Assembly (NCBI GenBank): GCA_014898415.1 | Contig: RCTD01000011.1 | Coordinates: 806,001 to 870,000, forward strand | Source: Stromatinia cepivora | Taxonomy: Eukaryota; Ascomycota; Leotiomycetes; Helotiales; Sclerotiniaceae | DNA: 64,000 nucleotides | Direction: 5' to 3' | Shown: positions 49,973 to 61,700 of the stretch, one piece after another | Layout: the number at the start of each line of letters is the position of its first letter | How positions within the stretch are numbered: the first letter of the stretch is position 1 | Program-made: the position numbers and the translations under genes | The notes under the pieces: model-generated | Database searches by the model: none | Seen by the model: only the letters and a program-made list of their open reading frames with translations | What the model was told of the DNA's origin: nothing

Positions 49973-49984
49973 AGGAAGGGGATA
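49973..49984 (+). other. Element B polypurine tract
   Basis: The purine run AGGAAGGGGATAG lies immediately before the 3' LTR start at 49986, in the sense direction of element B. Confidence 0.8.
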
Positions 49985-49985
49985 G

Positions 49986-50305
49986 TATTATGATAGCATC
50001 CAATATATCGAATCACATAATCAGAAAGTCATAGGATTAAAGATTCCTATTGAATCCTACTGTTTCCATCTAATAAAATATAATAGGATCAATGGGACAA
50101 TAAAGAACGAAGGTTTATATAAAAGAATGGATTTCATTATAATATAGAGTTTTGTGCTCAAAAACAATCATTAGTTTTATTACTATAGTTACAAAAATTG
50201 CAACCAATTATCAATTTTATTGAATTCCTATTTGAAGTCTAGTCTAAACCACCTCGAGAGATCTCTAGCCACTTCCACATGACCCTAGAGGCAGCTCCCG
50301 TAACA
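49986..50305 (+). repeat. Element B 3' LTR
   Basis: 320 bp ending CTCCCGTAACA. Its right, outward half keeps C and G (CCACCTCGAGAG, GCCACTTCCAC) where the 5' LTR has T and A, and its left half is the mutated one. Confidence 0.96.
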
Positions 50306-51905
50306 ATATCGTTTCGATCTTATTGAGATTATCAATACGAGGCATCGATGTATATACTACTTCAGAAAAGGGAAAGGGCGATGAGCGTTTGAAATTCGAA
50401 TAATTATTGGATATAACGGAGCCGGTATATCCAGAAGAGGTATTTCGGAGTGGAAATAGTTTCGGGAATATAGAGGTTCCAAAATTGAAATTATTAAAGT
50501 TCCGAAAGGGTTGTAAAGGATTTGTAGTAATTATTGATTTGTGATTAATTATAGGGGCTTTTTAATCAATGTAATATCAATTTCGTTTTTGTAATGAAAC
50601 TTCGTTTTGATTTACTTTAATGAATATATTTATAAATTTTTTTATAATCTTATAATCCTTAATAAGTATTATTATTATTTACAAAAAAAAATCGGAAATC
50701 TTTTATTCAAGATTTCTGAATAAAACTTTATTATCGATAATTTCTGTTTAGATAACAAATAGTCTGAACTTCCTATATCATTCTAGAAAGTTGCCATATC
50801 GAATTATATTAGATATAATCCATATCTTATATTAAAAGCGAGCATCATCGATTTCGATTAGGTTCCGATAGATCACTGCAAGTTGTTCGATCAATTCGAA
50901 TACTGTGAATCAGGGCATTTGTATATAAAGAACATGATAATATATTTGTATTTTCGATTCGATTTAATCGATTACATATATACAGCATTGTATTTCATTC
51001 TTAAATGATATAATATACAACTCAAATCGTTCTATAACCAATAATTACCACAAATTAACTTTAAATTCAATACTATCATTAAGTTTAATAATAAAATTTA
51101 TAGATTTTGATATATATATATCTTACTACAAATTATAATTAACACAGGAATACGATTTTGATCAATTAGATCAGTTTTTTGAATAAAGGGACCCTTAATT
51201 ATTAAATGGATTATCATTTCCTAAAAGAGAAGGAGAATTCTTGAAGAGCCCTTAATAATCAGGTCGTTTGATTGAAGTTTTCTTCCTTTGATTTCGGGAT
51301 CTTCGGGTTTGTTTAGATAAAGATCTTTGAATTTTGATTAAAGGAATAAAGGGAGTCTTAAATATTGTTGTTAACCTGGATACCTATATAAATATTATTT
51401 GGGATTCAGAAGAAGGTTATATTATTGTAAAACTTGTTGTTATTATAGCTTTCAATTATCGATTCTTTTCTTTCAAATTTATAATTATTATATAGAGATC
51501 TTGTAATTGTAATAATGATTTGGAAGGAGTAATTGAATTATTGGGAGCATCAGTTTTATATATTGGAATCTTCTTTTTATCAATCTTCTTTTTTTCAATA
51601 GTAACGTTATTCAATTCTGTATTTATATTTTCTTTAAAGGATTATTGAAATAATTGAGGAGAAGGAAAAGATTCTTTAGAATATACTTTCGAAAATTCGG
51701 AGCATATAGGAGGAAAAGTTTGTTGTATTATAAAAATAATAATATACTTCTAAAAATATTTATATCTTCATCGATTAGATCGGAATAGATCTTCTTCCTC
51801 TGGGTATAACATTTGTAAAAGTTCATTTAAGAAAGTATTATTAAAATGAAGTATTATTTGGGAAGCCATCAAATAACTGGACGCTTGTAAATGAGTTGTA
51901 GATAA
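50306..51905 (-). pseudogene. Element A 5' coding remnant and leader (presumed gag)
   Basis: This part of element A lies between its 5' LTR and the insertion point of element B. By position it should hold the leader, gag and the start of pol. I could not recognise gag motifs; only short frames remain. The assignment rests on position. Confidence 0.5.
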
Positions 51906-52187
51906 TGTGATGCACAAGAGCTGTAGTAGAATTGAATAAATAGGATCAATTATATTTTTTAGAATTTATAATTGAAGAATTATGGCTTGTAAGGAGCGAT
52001 TAGATATATATATACAAATACCTATTCGTAAGCTATGGAGTTATGCGTATATATTATTAGGGTCACCATTTTACTATACTAAATCATATGAATCGTAATA
52101 TATGTGTACAGACGATCAGTTTATCAATGGACGTGGGAGATAAGAGGTATCACGTGGTTAGCCTCCTGTGGTTCACGATTCGTGACA
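51906..52187 (-). repeat. Element A 5' LTR (right)
   Basis: 282 bp from TGTGATGCAC to TTCGTGACA on the plus strand, followed by the AAGTT duplication. The right half (GGACGTGGGAG, CACGTGGTTAGCC) is preserved and the left half mutated, the mirror image of the left LTR. Confidence 0.95.
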
Positions 52188-52612
52188 AAGTTTATCGTAC
52201 ACCATTCGAATTCGTAACAAAATCTCTGAAAAAACTATATTTTTTTTATATAAAATTAAATACTGAATAACTTTTTTAATATTAAATAAAAAAAATTGAA
52301 ATTTTGTGATGTAACGATTAAATACAATTGAATTTTAAGATTTTTTATTTTTTATTTTTTGTAATTTTTATTCAAAAGTTATAATCGAGATCCCTATATC
52401 TTATACGGTTTGATATCTTGTACAAATTTAAATTTACATTAAATTATATTATAAAATCGATCAATAAATAATTTATAAATATATTAAATTGAAATTCTAA
52501 ATTAAAATATCTTTAATATTTCTATTATATTTTAAGTAATAAAATATAAAGAATATTATTTATTTTATAATCAAAATAAAAGGTAAAATTATATAAAAAT
52601 ATTTATATATAT
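52188..52612. other. AT-rich spacer between elements A and C
   Basis: About 425 bp of extreme AT content with no gene or LTR recognised. It is probably old RIP-mutated DNA into which A and C inserted. Confidence 0.6.
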
Positions 52613-52903
52613 TGTGAAAGAGGTAGGTCGAGATACGTGCGTCCCGATAGTACGCTGTGAGGGGAAATGGGAATTGGAATTGATCAGATTATATTATAAA
52701 GGCTTCAAGTAATAAAACTAATAGGTTTAGATAATGATTTGGATTGTGCATAAATGGGGTATAAAAAGACTAATGGAAAATGATTGATTTCCTTTAAGGA
52801 AAAGGGAGCAGAATCCTTTTTTATATTTAATTACGAAGAATTATATAATTATATAACTATAAACTAGTTATGTATTAGACCTTGATATCCTAATTTTCTT
52901 ATA
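52613..52903 (-). repeat. Element C 3' LTR (left)
   Basis: 291 bp starting TGTGAAAGAGG. It aligns to 63541-63831 without length change, with differences that are transitions. The left half is the better preserved (GTGCGTCCCG, GAGGGGAAATGGG). Confidence 0.94.
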
Positions 52904-52918
52904 TTTTTCCCCTTTTTG
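52904..52918 (-). other. Element C polypurine tract
   Basis: On the plus strand TTTTTCCCCTTTTTGG follows the LTR, i.e. AAAAAGGGGAAAA in the sense direction of the element, next to the 3' LTR. Confidence 0.8.
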
Positions 52919-53078
52919 GAATATATATTCTATTTGGCTTTAGGATAATTATAAAAGGTAAAAACTAAAGAGATCAAAAGATAATTAGGCTAAAGAAAGT
53001 CAATTAGAATATTAGCAAATTAGGGCGATGAATAATTTTTAAGATTGTTTTAAAAAAACAATATACTTCAAATTCTTA

Positions 53079-56000
53079 TTAATCCAAATCTATTTCTATT
53101 ACCTCTCTATCAAATTCGATAGGAATTTTAAATTCCTAAAAAGTATCTTTATTATCCTCTTTATTTCTAATCTTTCTTAAATATTTAATTAAATACTTTA
53201 TAATGGATTTTATATTTATAATCGGACTTTTTGATGATTTTTGAATGCGATTTGAATAACGAGTAAAGATTTTTGGCATTATAGGCTTTTATCCAGTATT
53301 GGAAGAATGATCCTTTCTCTTACTACTAAATCTCATAGGAAGCTTCTTTACTGGAGGGCGATTTATTTATTCTCCATTTGATTTATGATCTATATTAAGG
53401 ATTGAAGTAGTACCTTATATTCCAGAAAATCCAATTAGGGATGGATTGGATGGCATTACAAATTAGTTCTAAATCGATTCTCGTTCTGCGATTTTTTTTC
53501 CTTTTTTAATGAGTTTTTTTGATGTAGGTTAAGATTTTCTAACAAAGGATTTTCTATTAATTAGATTCACGATCTTTCAATTGCTAACGTTTTTTTTATC
53601 AGGGAATTCATCATCTTCAAGGTCTTTATTATAAAGAGCTTCTTATCTTTGTAAAGATGTATTATAATCTATAAATAATAATCGATCTTTTTATTGCTTT
53701 TCTTCGTTTTGGAATATTTCAAATTAAATGATCAGATCCATCATTACAAGATTATGCTATTGTTTATATTAGAGTTCGAATTTATTATTGTTGATTTCAA
53801 GTAATCTGTTTGTTATTTCTTTTATAATATTAGAATCCTAAAATAAATATTCTAAAAAGGTCATAAAAAGATAATCTTATAAAACAAAATTGATATTAAA
53901 AGAAAAGGGTTGGGGGATATAAAGGTTTTCTTTATTAAATTCGTTTAACTTAAAGGGGATAATCTAATTTTGGAAAGATCTCTGAAGGTTTTTGTAAAAA
54001 CTACCATCCTTTATATTCTTTTCATTCGAAGTTATAGTTAAATAGGAGATCGATATTAAAATCGATTTATAGGATCCAAAAAAGCCAGTATATCTCAAAA
54101 TGATATCTAATCGAATTACAATTGTTCGGAATTCAAATCTAACCAAAATCCTTTAACGAAATTGATTTTTTTGTTTAACCTTTTAGAAAACTTTCCTCCT
54201 TATTGTTTAATCAAGATTATACCATAATTGACAAATAAAAAAGTATTTCTTTAAAAATTCCTGAATTAAATTATTATTACCATCTAACTTATAAAAAACA
54301 AGGATTTGATACTCTTTATAGAAACTTTTAATCGATTCCTTTGGTTTAGGAAAATTGACCACAATAATCACTTTTTTTGAAGCTTCTTTTTATTTGCTTT
54401 TAAAAGTTAAATAAAAAAGATTAGAAAAGGAATAATAAAGATTAAACTTTTTATTATAATCAGAAAAATATAATACAAATAAAAATACTAATATAAAACG
54501 GAACTCTTTATTCTTTTGAGTATGGATAATAGTATACTACAAAATAGGATTGTATCTTAAAAGGAATTGAATAATCGAAAAATAACAATTTGGGAATGAG
54601 CTTTCTTTAAAGATTCCGCAGAAATACTATTTATAGATAATAAAAATATCTTCACAAATATTTCGCAAATCGAATTTATCTTTTTGTTTGAAGATATATT
54701 GAAACAAAGGAATATATAAAATAAATTAATTTTTAAAGGATTCTTCATTTAATAATCCTAATAAAAGAAGGTTATCTTTAAGAATTTCGTTAGAGTTAGG
54801 GGAATAGAAGTTTTTTATTGAACTAAATCGATTAGGGCCGAAGATTTATTTTAACCATTCCAAAGCTAAAAATTGATATAAATGGAATTAAGGATAGAAT
54901 ACCCCTATTAACCTTATTTTGTCAATACACTTTCAATTTCTGGTAACAATAATTAATTTATTTCGTAATTCCTTAGCCGAAATATACTTCGACTTTAAAT
55001 CGAGGAGCTTTGTTAGGGTATACAAATGATATATACATAGAACATCTGTAGTGACTTGCTTTCCCAATAATACAACAACTTTCTATTTTATTTGATTAAT
55101 AATATATCCATTATCCACCAAAAAATATTATTCTTTTTCAAATTGATAATTTAAATCGTAAAAACAACTTTTCAGTTTCTATAAAGAATTTAAGATTGTT
55201 TTAAAATTATTGGAGGCTGAATTGTTATTGTTTGAAATAAACTCAGTATTATAATCAATCATATAATGATAGAGTATGAATCTATCTAGAATAGATAAAT
55301 AAAAAGGGGCTTTTTTCGAAAGATCAAAATGATAACCTTTCTTTTCTTATTTATCGATATTTATAATTGCAGACTCCAAAATTGGTATAATTATTTGGGA
55401 ATAGAGAAATCGGTGTGTGTAAGGGATATTTGATATAGTAATTATTTTCAATTGTTCCTTAGTATTAGATTCCTCTTCATCATTATCATTGTTAAGGGGT
55501 ATTGGGATAGTTTCTACAATAATCATTATACAAATAAACTTATCCCTTTGTTGAGTTTCAGAGGGGTTTTTGCTTTCACGATATTCTCTCAGAAACCCGA
55601 GGTTATCGAGAATAAATCTACAAATTCTAAGAACAGGATTCTATATAAGATTATAAAGAAAAGATATTCAATCTTTCTTATTCTTCATATCAGCTTTTAT
55701 AATGAATTTATATATAATATAGAAATCTGCAGGATTATACTTTTTGGTTTTTTTACCTCTTTTTCGTACAAAACATTCAACCATATATCCGTTCAGAAAC
55801 TTTACAAGGATTTAAGGACTGAAATAAGAGATATAATAAACTATATCCGTTCTTATTAAAATACCATTTAAATTTATATTTTTCAACCAAAAACAAACGA
55901 AAGTTTTTCCTTAAATAATTATCCAAATTCTTTCGAGATTTTTAAAACCTTTTTTAGCTTTATTACAACACTATTCAACAAATTAAATTATATTATTATT

Positions 56001-56261
56001 CTTAATAAAATAACCAGCCTTAAAAAAACCAATTGCTTTATAAAACTTCTGACCTTCAATCCGATCTTTTATTTCATTTACAAAATCTTCAACAAAATCA
56101 ATAATATTTATAAAATAATTGAGCTATTACTTAAAAGCATTATATTTTTCTTTAACTTCAAGAGTTTCAATAAATGCGAATATTTCGATTTCATTACTAA
56201 AAGAATGATTTTTATATCGGATAAGAAAAAGAGTATTATTACTAATAGAATGAAAAGCCAT
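53079..56261 (-). pseudogene. Element C accessory frame downstream of integrase, unknown function
   Basis: Read on the minus strand from the ATG at 56261, one and the same frame can be followed for about 1,061 codons to a TAA at 53081-53079. It is broken mainly by TAA and TAG (and a few TGA) at places where CAA, CAG, TGG or CGA would be expected after RIP. Coding-like pieces in this frame include MAFHSISNNTLFLIRYKN at the start, FVRKRGKKTKKYNPADFY, an acidic PLNNDNDEEESNTKEQ at about 55.47 kb, LKDNLLLLGLLNEES at about 54.76 kb, VNFPKPKESIKSFYKEYQ at about 54.35 kb, and a basic SSKRKDHSSN region at about 53.3 kb. No retroviral domain is recognisable. It lies after the integrase C-terminal domain and inside the LTRs, so it belongs to the element. 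The exact 3' end is uncertain. Confidence 0.68.
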
Positions 56262-56689
56262 AATTTGATTAAATCTTTCTCCAAATATTATATCAAAACT
56301 TAAATAAAAGCTTATATAAATAATAAAATAAATATAAATAAAGAATTGATAACTTCAAATCAAATTATTAAAAAGAATAGATTTTAAAAAGAAAATATTG
56401 AATTATTCAAGTATTATTCAAGAATTATTTGTAAATTATTCAAAAACAAAATCGATAATATAATAAGTTTTTTCAAAAAGAATTCAAATATTCTTTCTTT
56501 CCCAAAAATTATAAGGCTTTCTTTATCAAACTTCTTAATTGATGATTAGAAGTTTATAATAACAATTTCTTTTTGATTTATTATATTTGTTTTCTTCCTT
56601 TTGATTCTATATTATCTTATAATTGGATAAAGAATAATCCTTAATTATTTATTATCTTTTATTTGAAAAACTATAGATACCTAAAAACT

Positions 56690-59600
56690 CGATTTTTTTG
56701 ATCTATTTATTTATATAAATCTTTAGAATTATTATTTACAAAAAAATCTAAGTGCAAGATATATTTCTTGAAACAAATATCTATATAAATTTTATTAAAC
56801 AGAATACCATTTATTTCTTTAAGGGTGTATATAAAAAGACCCTCCAATTTCTTTATTATTTTATAAAATCTATACCATTTGAAAGTAAGTTTTATATTAC
56901 AAAATATATCGATTTTTGATTAAGGATTGTAATATAAAACTATATCTCCAACTCGAATATTTTTATTTAGTATTTTACAATCAAAATCATATCAAAATTT
57001 ATTATCTTCCCTATAACACCGTTTACGAAGGATTACTTCTTCAATATCTTCATCTAGTATTTTTAATTGTTATACTCTAATAACCAATAAATCTTTCTGG
57101 GTTTGTATACTTTCTTAATTAAGGATCCTCCAAATCATATACATAATTTCAAAAGGTAATACAATTTTCCGCCTATAAATCAATTCAAACAATGTTTTGT
57201 TTATCAATTTATAAATTGAAATATAATTAATGAATAGTATTATTTCCAATCATTCAGATTATTTGCGCCTTTTTCATAATAAACGGGAAAGTGCTTCCGC
57301 GATAGAATAATAACCTCTTTCTACTATTCCATTGATTTGTAGATGATAAACTGATATCTTGATTTTATCGACTCCATACTTTTCGTAATAAACAAATACA
57401 ATACTTTTGTTTTTAGGCCCTCCATCCATAATGATTTCTCCAAAAAGATTATAACGATAGATTATTTTATAAAGGAATTTAACAATCATTTCCGAAATAG
57501 TATTTTATAAAGCTTTAATTTCCATCTAATTATTCAAATCTTTTTATAGAACAACAAAGCATTTGAATCTATAATCATCAAACATTTTTGTAACATTTAT
57601 ATCAACTTTATATCAAATATTTAAGGCCTAAATAATAATCATTAATTCACTTATTTATTTAGACGATTTGAATTAATAAACGGAATAAGAAATCACCCAA
57701 TTTTTCATATTTTTGTATATCCCATTTTATTAATAACAATTGCGCACTTTAGTATACAATGATTCTAAACCCTTATAACCCAGTTCTTTATATACTCAAA
57801 CCATAATTTTTGCCTTTTCGATTAGATTATCATCTATTATTATATAGGCAGAAAATAATCTATCTCCCCGGATTTTGAATAAACAACGATCTCTTACACA
57901 GAAATTAAAAGTTTTCTTTTTAAAAACTTATCAATCCTTTATTAGTATATTTTTAGATCTCCATAGTGTAATAATATACTAAACAATTATTTGTATCCTT
58001 TTATTTCTATCTTCCAAAATTTGAAATAATCTTAAAATTTTGGAGCCATTTATACTCACCATCGGATTTATCCATAACAAATTCAGGTCTGTAATAATCG
58101 AATCATCAATATCTTCTTTATATTCCTTATCAATATCGTTTGAGGTAATTCGCAATCGTTGTGACAGAATATCTACAATAGTATTTTTGTTTTTAGGAAT
58201 ATACTTGATATCAAAATCGAAAAACCTGATCTAAGCAATCCATTTTGTAATTAAAGCATCAAATAAATTTATAGCTACTTTATTTAACTGAACTATAAGT
58301 ATATTCATATCAATTTCTAGAAGAAAATGAATACCATAAAGATCTCTTTTGCATTTTTACAGAGCTTTAAGTATTCCCCTATATTCTTTCTTAATAGTAT
58401 CATAGTTTCGTTCAGTATGATTTTATATACTATTTTTATACCTAATAACAATGCGAAACTTATCATCATATATTTAACCTAGAATAGCTCCCTATCCTAC
58501 CAAGCTAGCATCAACAACAAATACAATGATTCCGGCTCCAGATAAATAAATCAATAAAAAAAGGATTGGGGCCGAAATTAATTTATCTTTTAATAAGATC
58601 ATTGTAATATTATGATTAGTAGTCCAAATGAATTTTATATTTTTCTTCAAAATGTATAGAGAGGTTTCATAATAATGACGAAATTCTTTATTCAAAGTCG
58701 ATAGAAGATATATACTCTAAGGAACATTTTAACTTTATGGTTGTTTGAACAAGGTAATCATTCAAATATCTTAATGATTTTGGCAATATCGGGATTTCTT
58801 TCTTCAGAATTGATATAATAATCTACAATTCGGATTCTATTGTAATATTATTTGGATTTGATATTGATAGTGTATTCTGCATATTTAATGTGTTTTATTA
58901 TAGTGTTCAGATTTTTTAGGTGTTCGATAACGAACTTTTTCAATCCAGATTCAACTTTAACTTTACTATATTGAATTCTGGGATCCTTAATTTTAATATT
59001 ATTTAAATAAGGTATAGCAATGTTAGGCATAATATCCTATAATATCCTTGATACAATCCTTACAAATTGAACGATCGAATTAGTAGCCCTTTGTAATAAA
59101 ATAATGAATCTCATTAGATTAAGAGGGGTTATAACAATAATGATATCTCTATTTTTCTTATCTAAAGGTATTTGATCATATTTAGAGAAAAAATCAATCA
59201 AGGACGTTAATAAGCATCCAACCATTTGTTCAACAAATTCTTTTAAATTTGAAGATATATTTATATTTTATAGAGTTACAGTATTTGCTTTTGTTATTAC
59301 AACAATAATGCAATACTTGCCAGCCTTGTTTTTCTTAATTAGATATTAAAGATTTCGGTATAGTCTTTTTTCTTCTTCTAATATATCTCGCTTGATACAG
59401 TCTCTTATTATTTCGATAGTTATTGGTAAAAGGGTTTTAAAGAATATGAAACCAAAAACTTGCTAAATTTCATATAATATTATCTTGATAATCTGTGGCG
59501 GGGTAATTGAAGATTTGATATTGCTGGTTTTTGTCTAATTAAAAGTTAACGTTACTTTTTGATTTTACAATAATGTAAGGAGAAGTTCCTTTTTATATTC

Positions 59601-61700
59601 CCAAAGTATATCTTTGATATTTAATAATGCTAAATGTTTTTGTATCAATCGGAAATCTTCAGGTCTGATATCGAAATACGATATCAAATATTTCGAAAAG
59701 GGATTTGATAGTTGATATTTAGGGTATTTTGTATATTTCAATTTTAGTTAATTAGGATTACCTCCTGGGATTTTTTTATCGATATACTTTATTTCATCTA
59801 AAGGTTTTATTTTGTCCTTCTTTTTCTTATATACATTGTTAACCAAAATAAGAATTTCGGATTTAACATCGATTAGTTTCTTTTAGGTATCGTTTTTTGC
59901 CCTAAATTCTTTCAAATCGAAATGAATATTATTAGTAACAAAATATTCCTGAAATCCCTTTAATTCCGAATCTTCAATATTATCAAATATATCTTCGATA
60001 TCAAAATCAAAGCCAATTTGAATGATATCTGTATTGAACTTTACAGAATTTAAGATTATCTTAAAATTTGGAATGTTAATCAAAAGTTCTGGGAAATGGT
60101 TTTTAATGAATTCTTCAAATTTCTTTTCATTCTTAATGGTATCTAGGACTTTTGGAAGGTTATTGGTATAATCCCTAGGATTTGTATTGTTTATTCTTTT
60201 CCCGGTTTTTCAAGACCAGTCTTTATAATATCTGCTTTGCGTTTTGGTCTAATCGCTTAGTAATTGGCTTTATTAATATTATTGTTATTAGTAATCTATA
60301 TAATCTGTTTATCTTCTTTATATTCAAAATCGATTTTTTTTTGTAAATAGATATAGTATTCTTAGTAGTAATGGGTTTTTAGTATTATTCAAAACGAAGA
60401 TATCGATGATATTCTTAATTCCTTTAAAATTGACTTTTATATTTTCAATCAATTTATACAAAATAATGGCATTTCCATTAGGAATGATTATTATCGCCTT
60501 ATATTCACATATTATAAATCCCAATTCTCTTGCAACTTCTAGGTTCATTATATTGATTATCGATTCTGAATCGATAATACTACTAATCTTGATATTTTTA
60601 TCCATAAGGGTTATAATGATAATAAATATATTACATATTTCTTTTGATTAATAATTAAAGAAGATATTTAAATAATTAATAGTTGTTAAAGCGATTATAG
60701 TTTTTTCGGCAGGAATTTCTGAATTTCTGAAAAGCTCTTTTTATTCTTCGATATTTGCAATTAATGTTTTTTTGAGAATTTGTTTAAGAAGATCTGATAT
60801 ATATATAAAAATAATCCCAATTATTATTAGGATTTCGATTTTGCAAATCCGTTCTAAGATTTCTATTAGGGATTTTATAGTATAAATAGTAACTAATATT
60901 TGCTTTTTTATTCTTAAGGATCTAATACGAAAATTAAATATTCTATCCTTTCGTATTATATTATTCTCATCGGATTCAGAAAGGCCTTCTTTTCCCTGAG
61001 ATTCTTTTGCTTTGTCTTCTTCGTTTTCATTAATATCTATGGTTTCATCTTTATTAAAGAATTCTTTCTTTAGCCTTTTTTTTTTCAATTTGATCCATTA
61101 TTCTAAACAATACTTTTCGAAAAATACTTAACGATTTTTGGGGTTTATCAATTTTGCTCTATTCTATCGATTTGGATTTTTTAAATAATCGGCTTTATAA
61201 CCTTGAAGCTTTTTTAGGTTGGGTAATTATATTAATGTTGATAATTTCCCCTTTTCGATAATTAACATTATTTATAAATGTACCCCTTATAATTTCAATA
61301 CTAGAAACTCCGAGATTCAATGAATCATTTTTAATATTAGATTTCTTCAATTGTTTCTCTTATTGATCAAGCCTATAAATTTTTGCATACATTTCAATTT
61401 GATAACTTTTTGGGGAGTCCTTTTGCCTAAAGATTGAAAAAGGATTGGAACATCTTTTAGGACCAAATATGAAGATTCTGTATTCATTATAATAATATAA
61501 TCCAGTATTAATATCATTGATTTTTTTAGGGCAATTTTGTTTTATAATGTAATTATCATTGTAAAGAAATCTTCCAAAGCAATAATAACAAAGATAATCC
61601 TTTTTGTAAGTTCCATTTATATTAAAAAGAATTCCTTTTTATTCATTCTGAATAGAATAATTATTGTATTTTGTATTGCTTTCTCGATGAGTAGTTTGAT
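56690..61700 (-). pseudogene. Element C pol remnant (zinc knuckle to integrase)
   Basis: In order on the minus strand: a CYYC...C zinc-knuckle-like stretch near 61.6 kb; aspartic protease with IIDSES (Asp at about 60572, DSG changed to DSE by G-to-A) and VARELG; RT with SLIDFFSKYDQIPL and NRDIIIVITPLNLMRF at 59225-59037; the catalytic box YLNN instead of YLDD at about 59009-58998; RNase H start with VFVVDAS near 58.5 kb; integrase core at 57489-57274 with MDGGPKNK, YHLQINGIVERG and AEALSRL; and a C-terminal integrase domain around 56.95-56.79 kb (KIIKKLEGLFIYTLKEING). Stops interrupt every domain. Confidence 0.85.

Larger units (their letters stand above)
43899..50305 (+). mobile_element. Element B: nested RIP-degraded Ty3/gypsy chromovirus
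   Basis: A 6,407-bp element with 320-bp LTRs, TGTTACG...CGTAACA terminal inverted repeats and a 5-bp target duplication GTATC (43894-43898) / ATATC (50306-50310), the single difference being a RIP-type G-to-A. It sits inside element A in the opposite direction. Order: 5' LTR, gag, zinc knuckle, protease, RT, RNase H, integrase, chromodomain, an antisense open frame, polypurine tract (about 49973-49984), 3' LTR. Being nested it is younger than A, yet it is also riddled with stops. Confidence 0.95.
38798..52187 (-). mobile_element. Element A: RIP-degraded Ty3/gypsy chromovirus, split by element B
   Basis: Bounded by two 282-bp LTRs and a perfect 5-bp target duplication AAGTT (38793-38797 and 52188-52192). 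Without the nested element B and its duplication it is about 6.98 kb, usual for this group. On the minus strand the order is 5' LTR, leader and presumed gag (51905-50306), the insertion of element B, protease remnant (about 43.6 kb), reverse transcriptase (42.5-42.0 kb), RNase H (about 41.9-41.3 kb), integrase zinc-binding and core (about 41.1-40.4 kb), integrase C-terminal domain (about 40.2 kb), chromodomain-like remnant (about 40.0-39.8 kb), polypurine tract and 3' LTR. All coding parts carry many stops. Confidence 0.92.

Noticed and set aside
54557..54748. A 63-codon minus-strand frame in element C taken alone
   Set aside because: It is off by one base from the longer accessory frame, which continues on both sides.
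55452..55859. A 135-codon plus-strand frame in element C
   Set aside because: It is antisense to the accessory frame, which is traceable far beyond it, and has no recognisable features. RIP changes can open the opposite strand.
60406..60651. An 81-codon plus-strand frame in element C
   Set aside because: It mirrors the protease region on the other strand, whose DSG-like site identifies the true coding strand.
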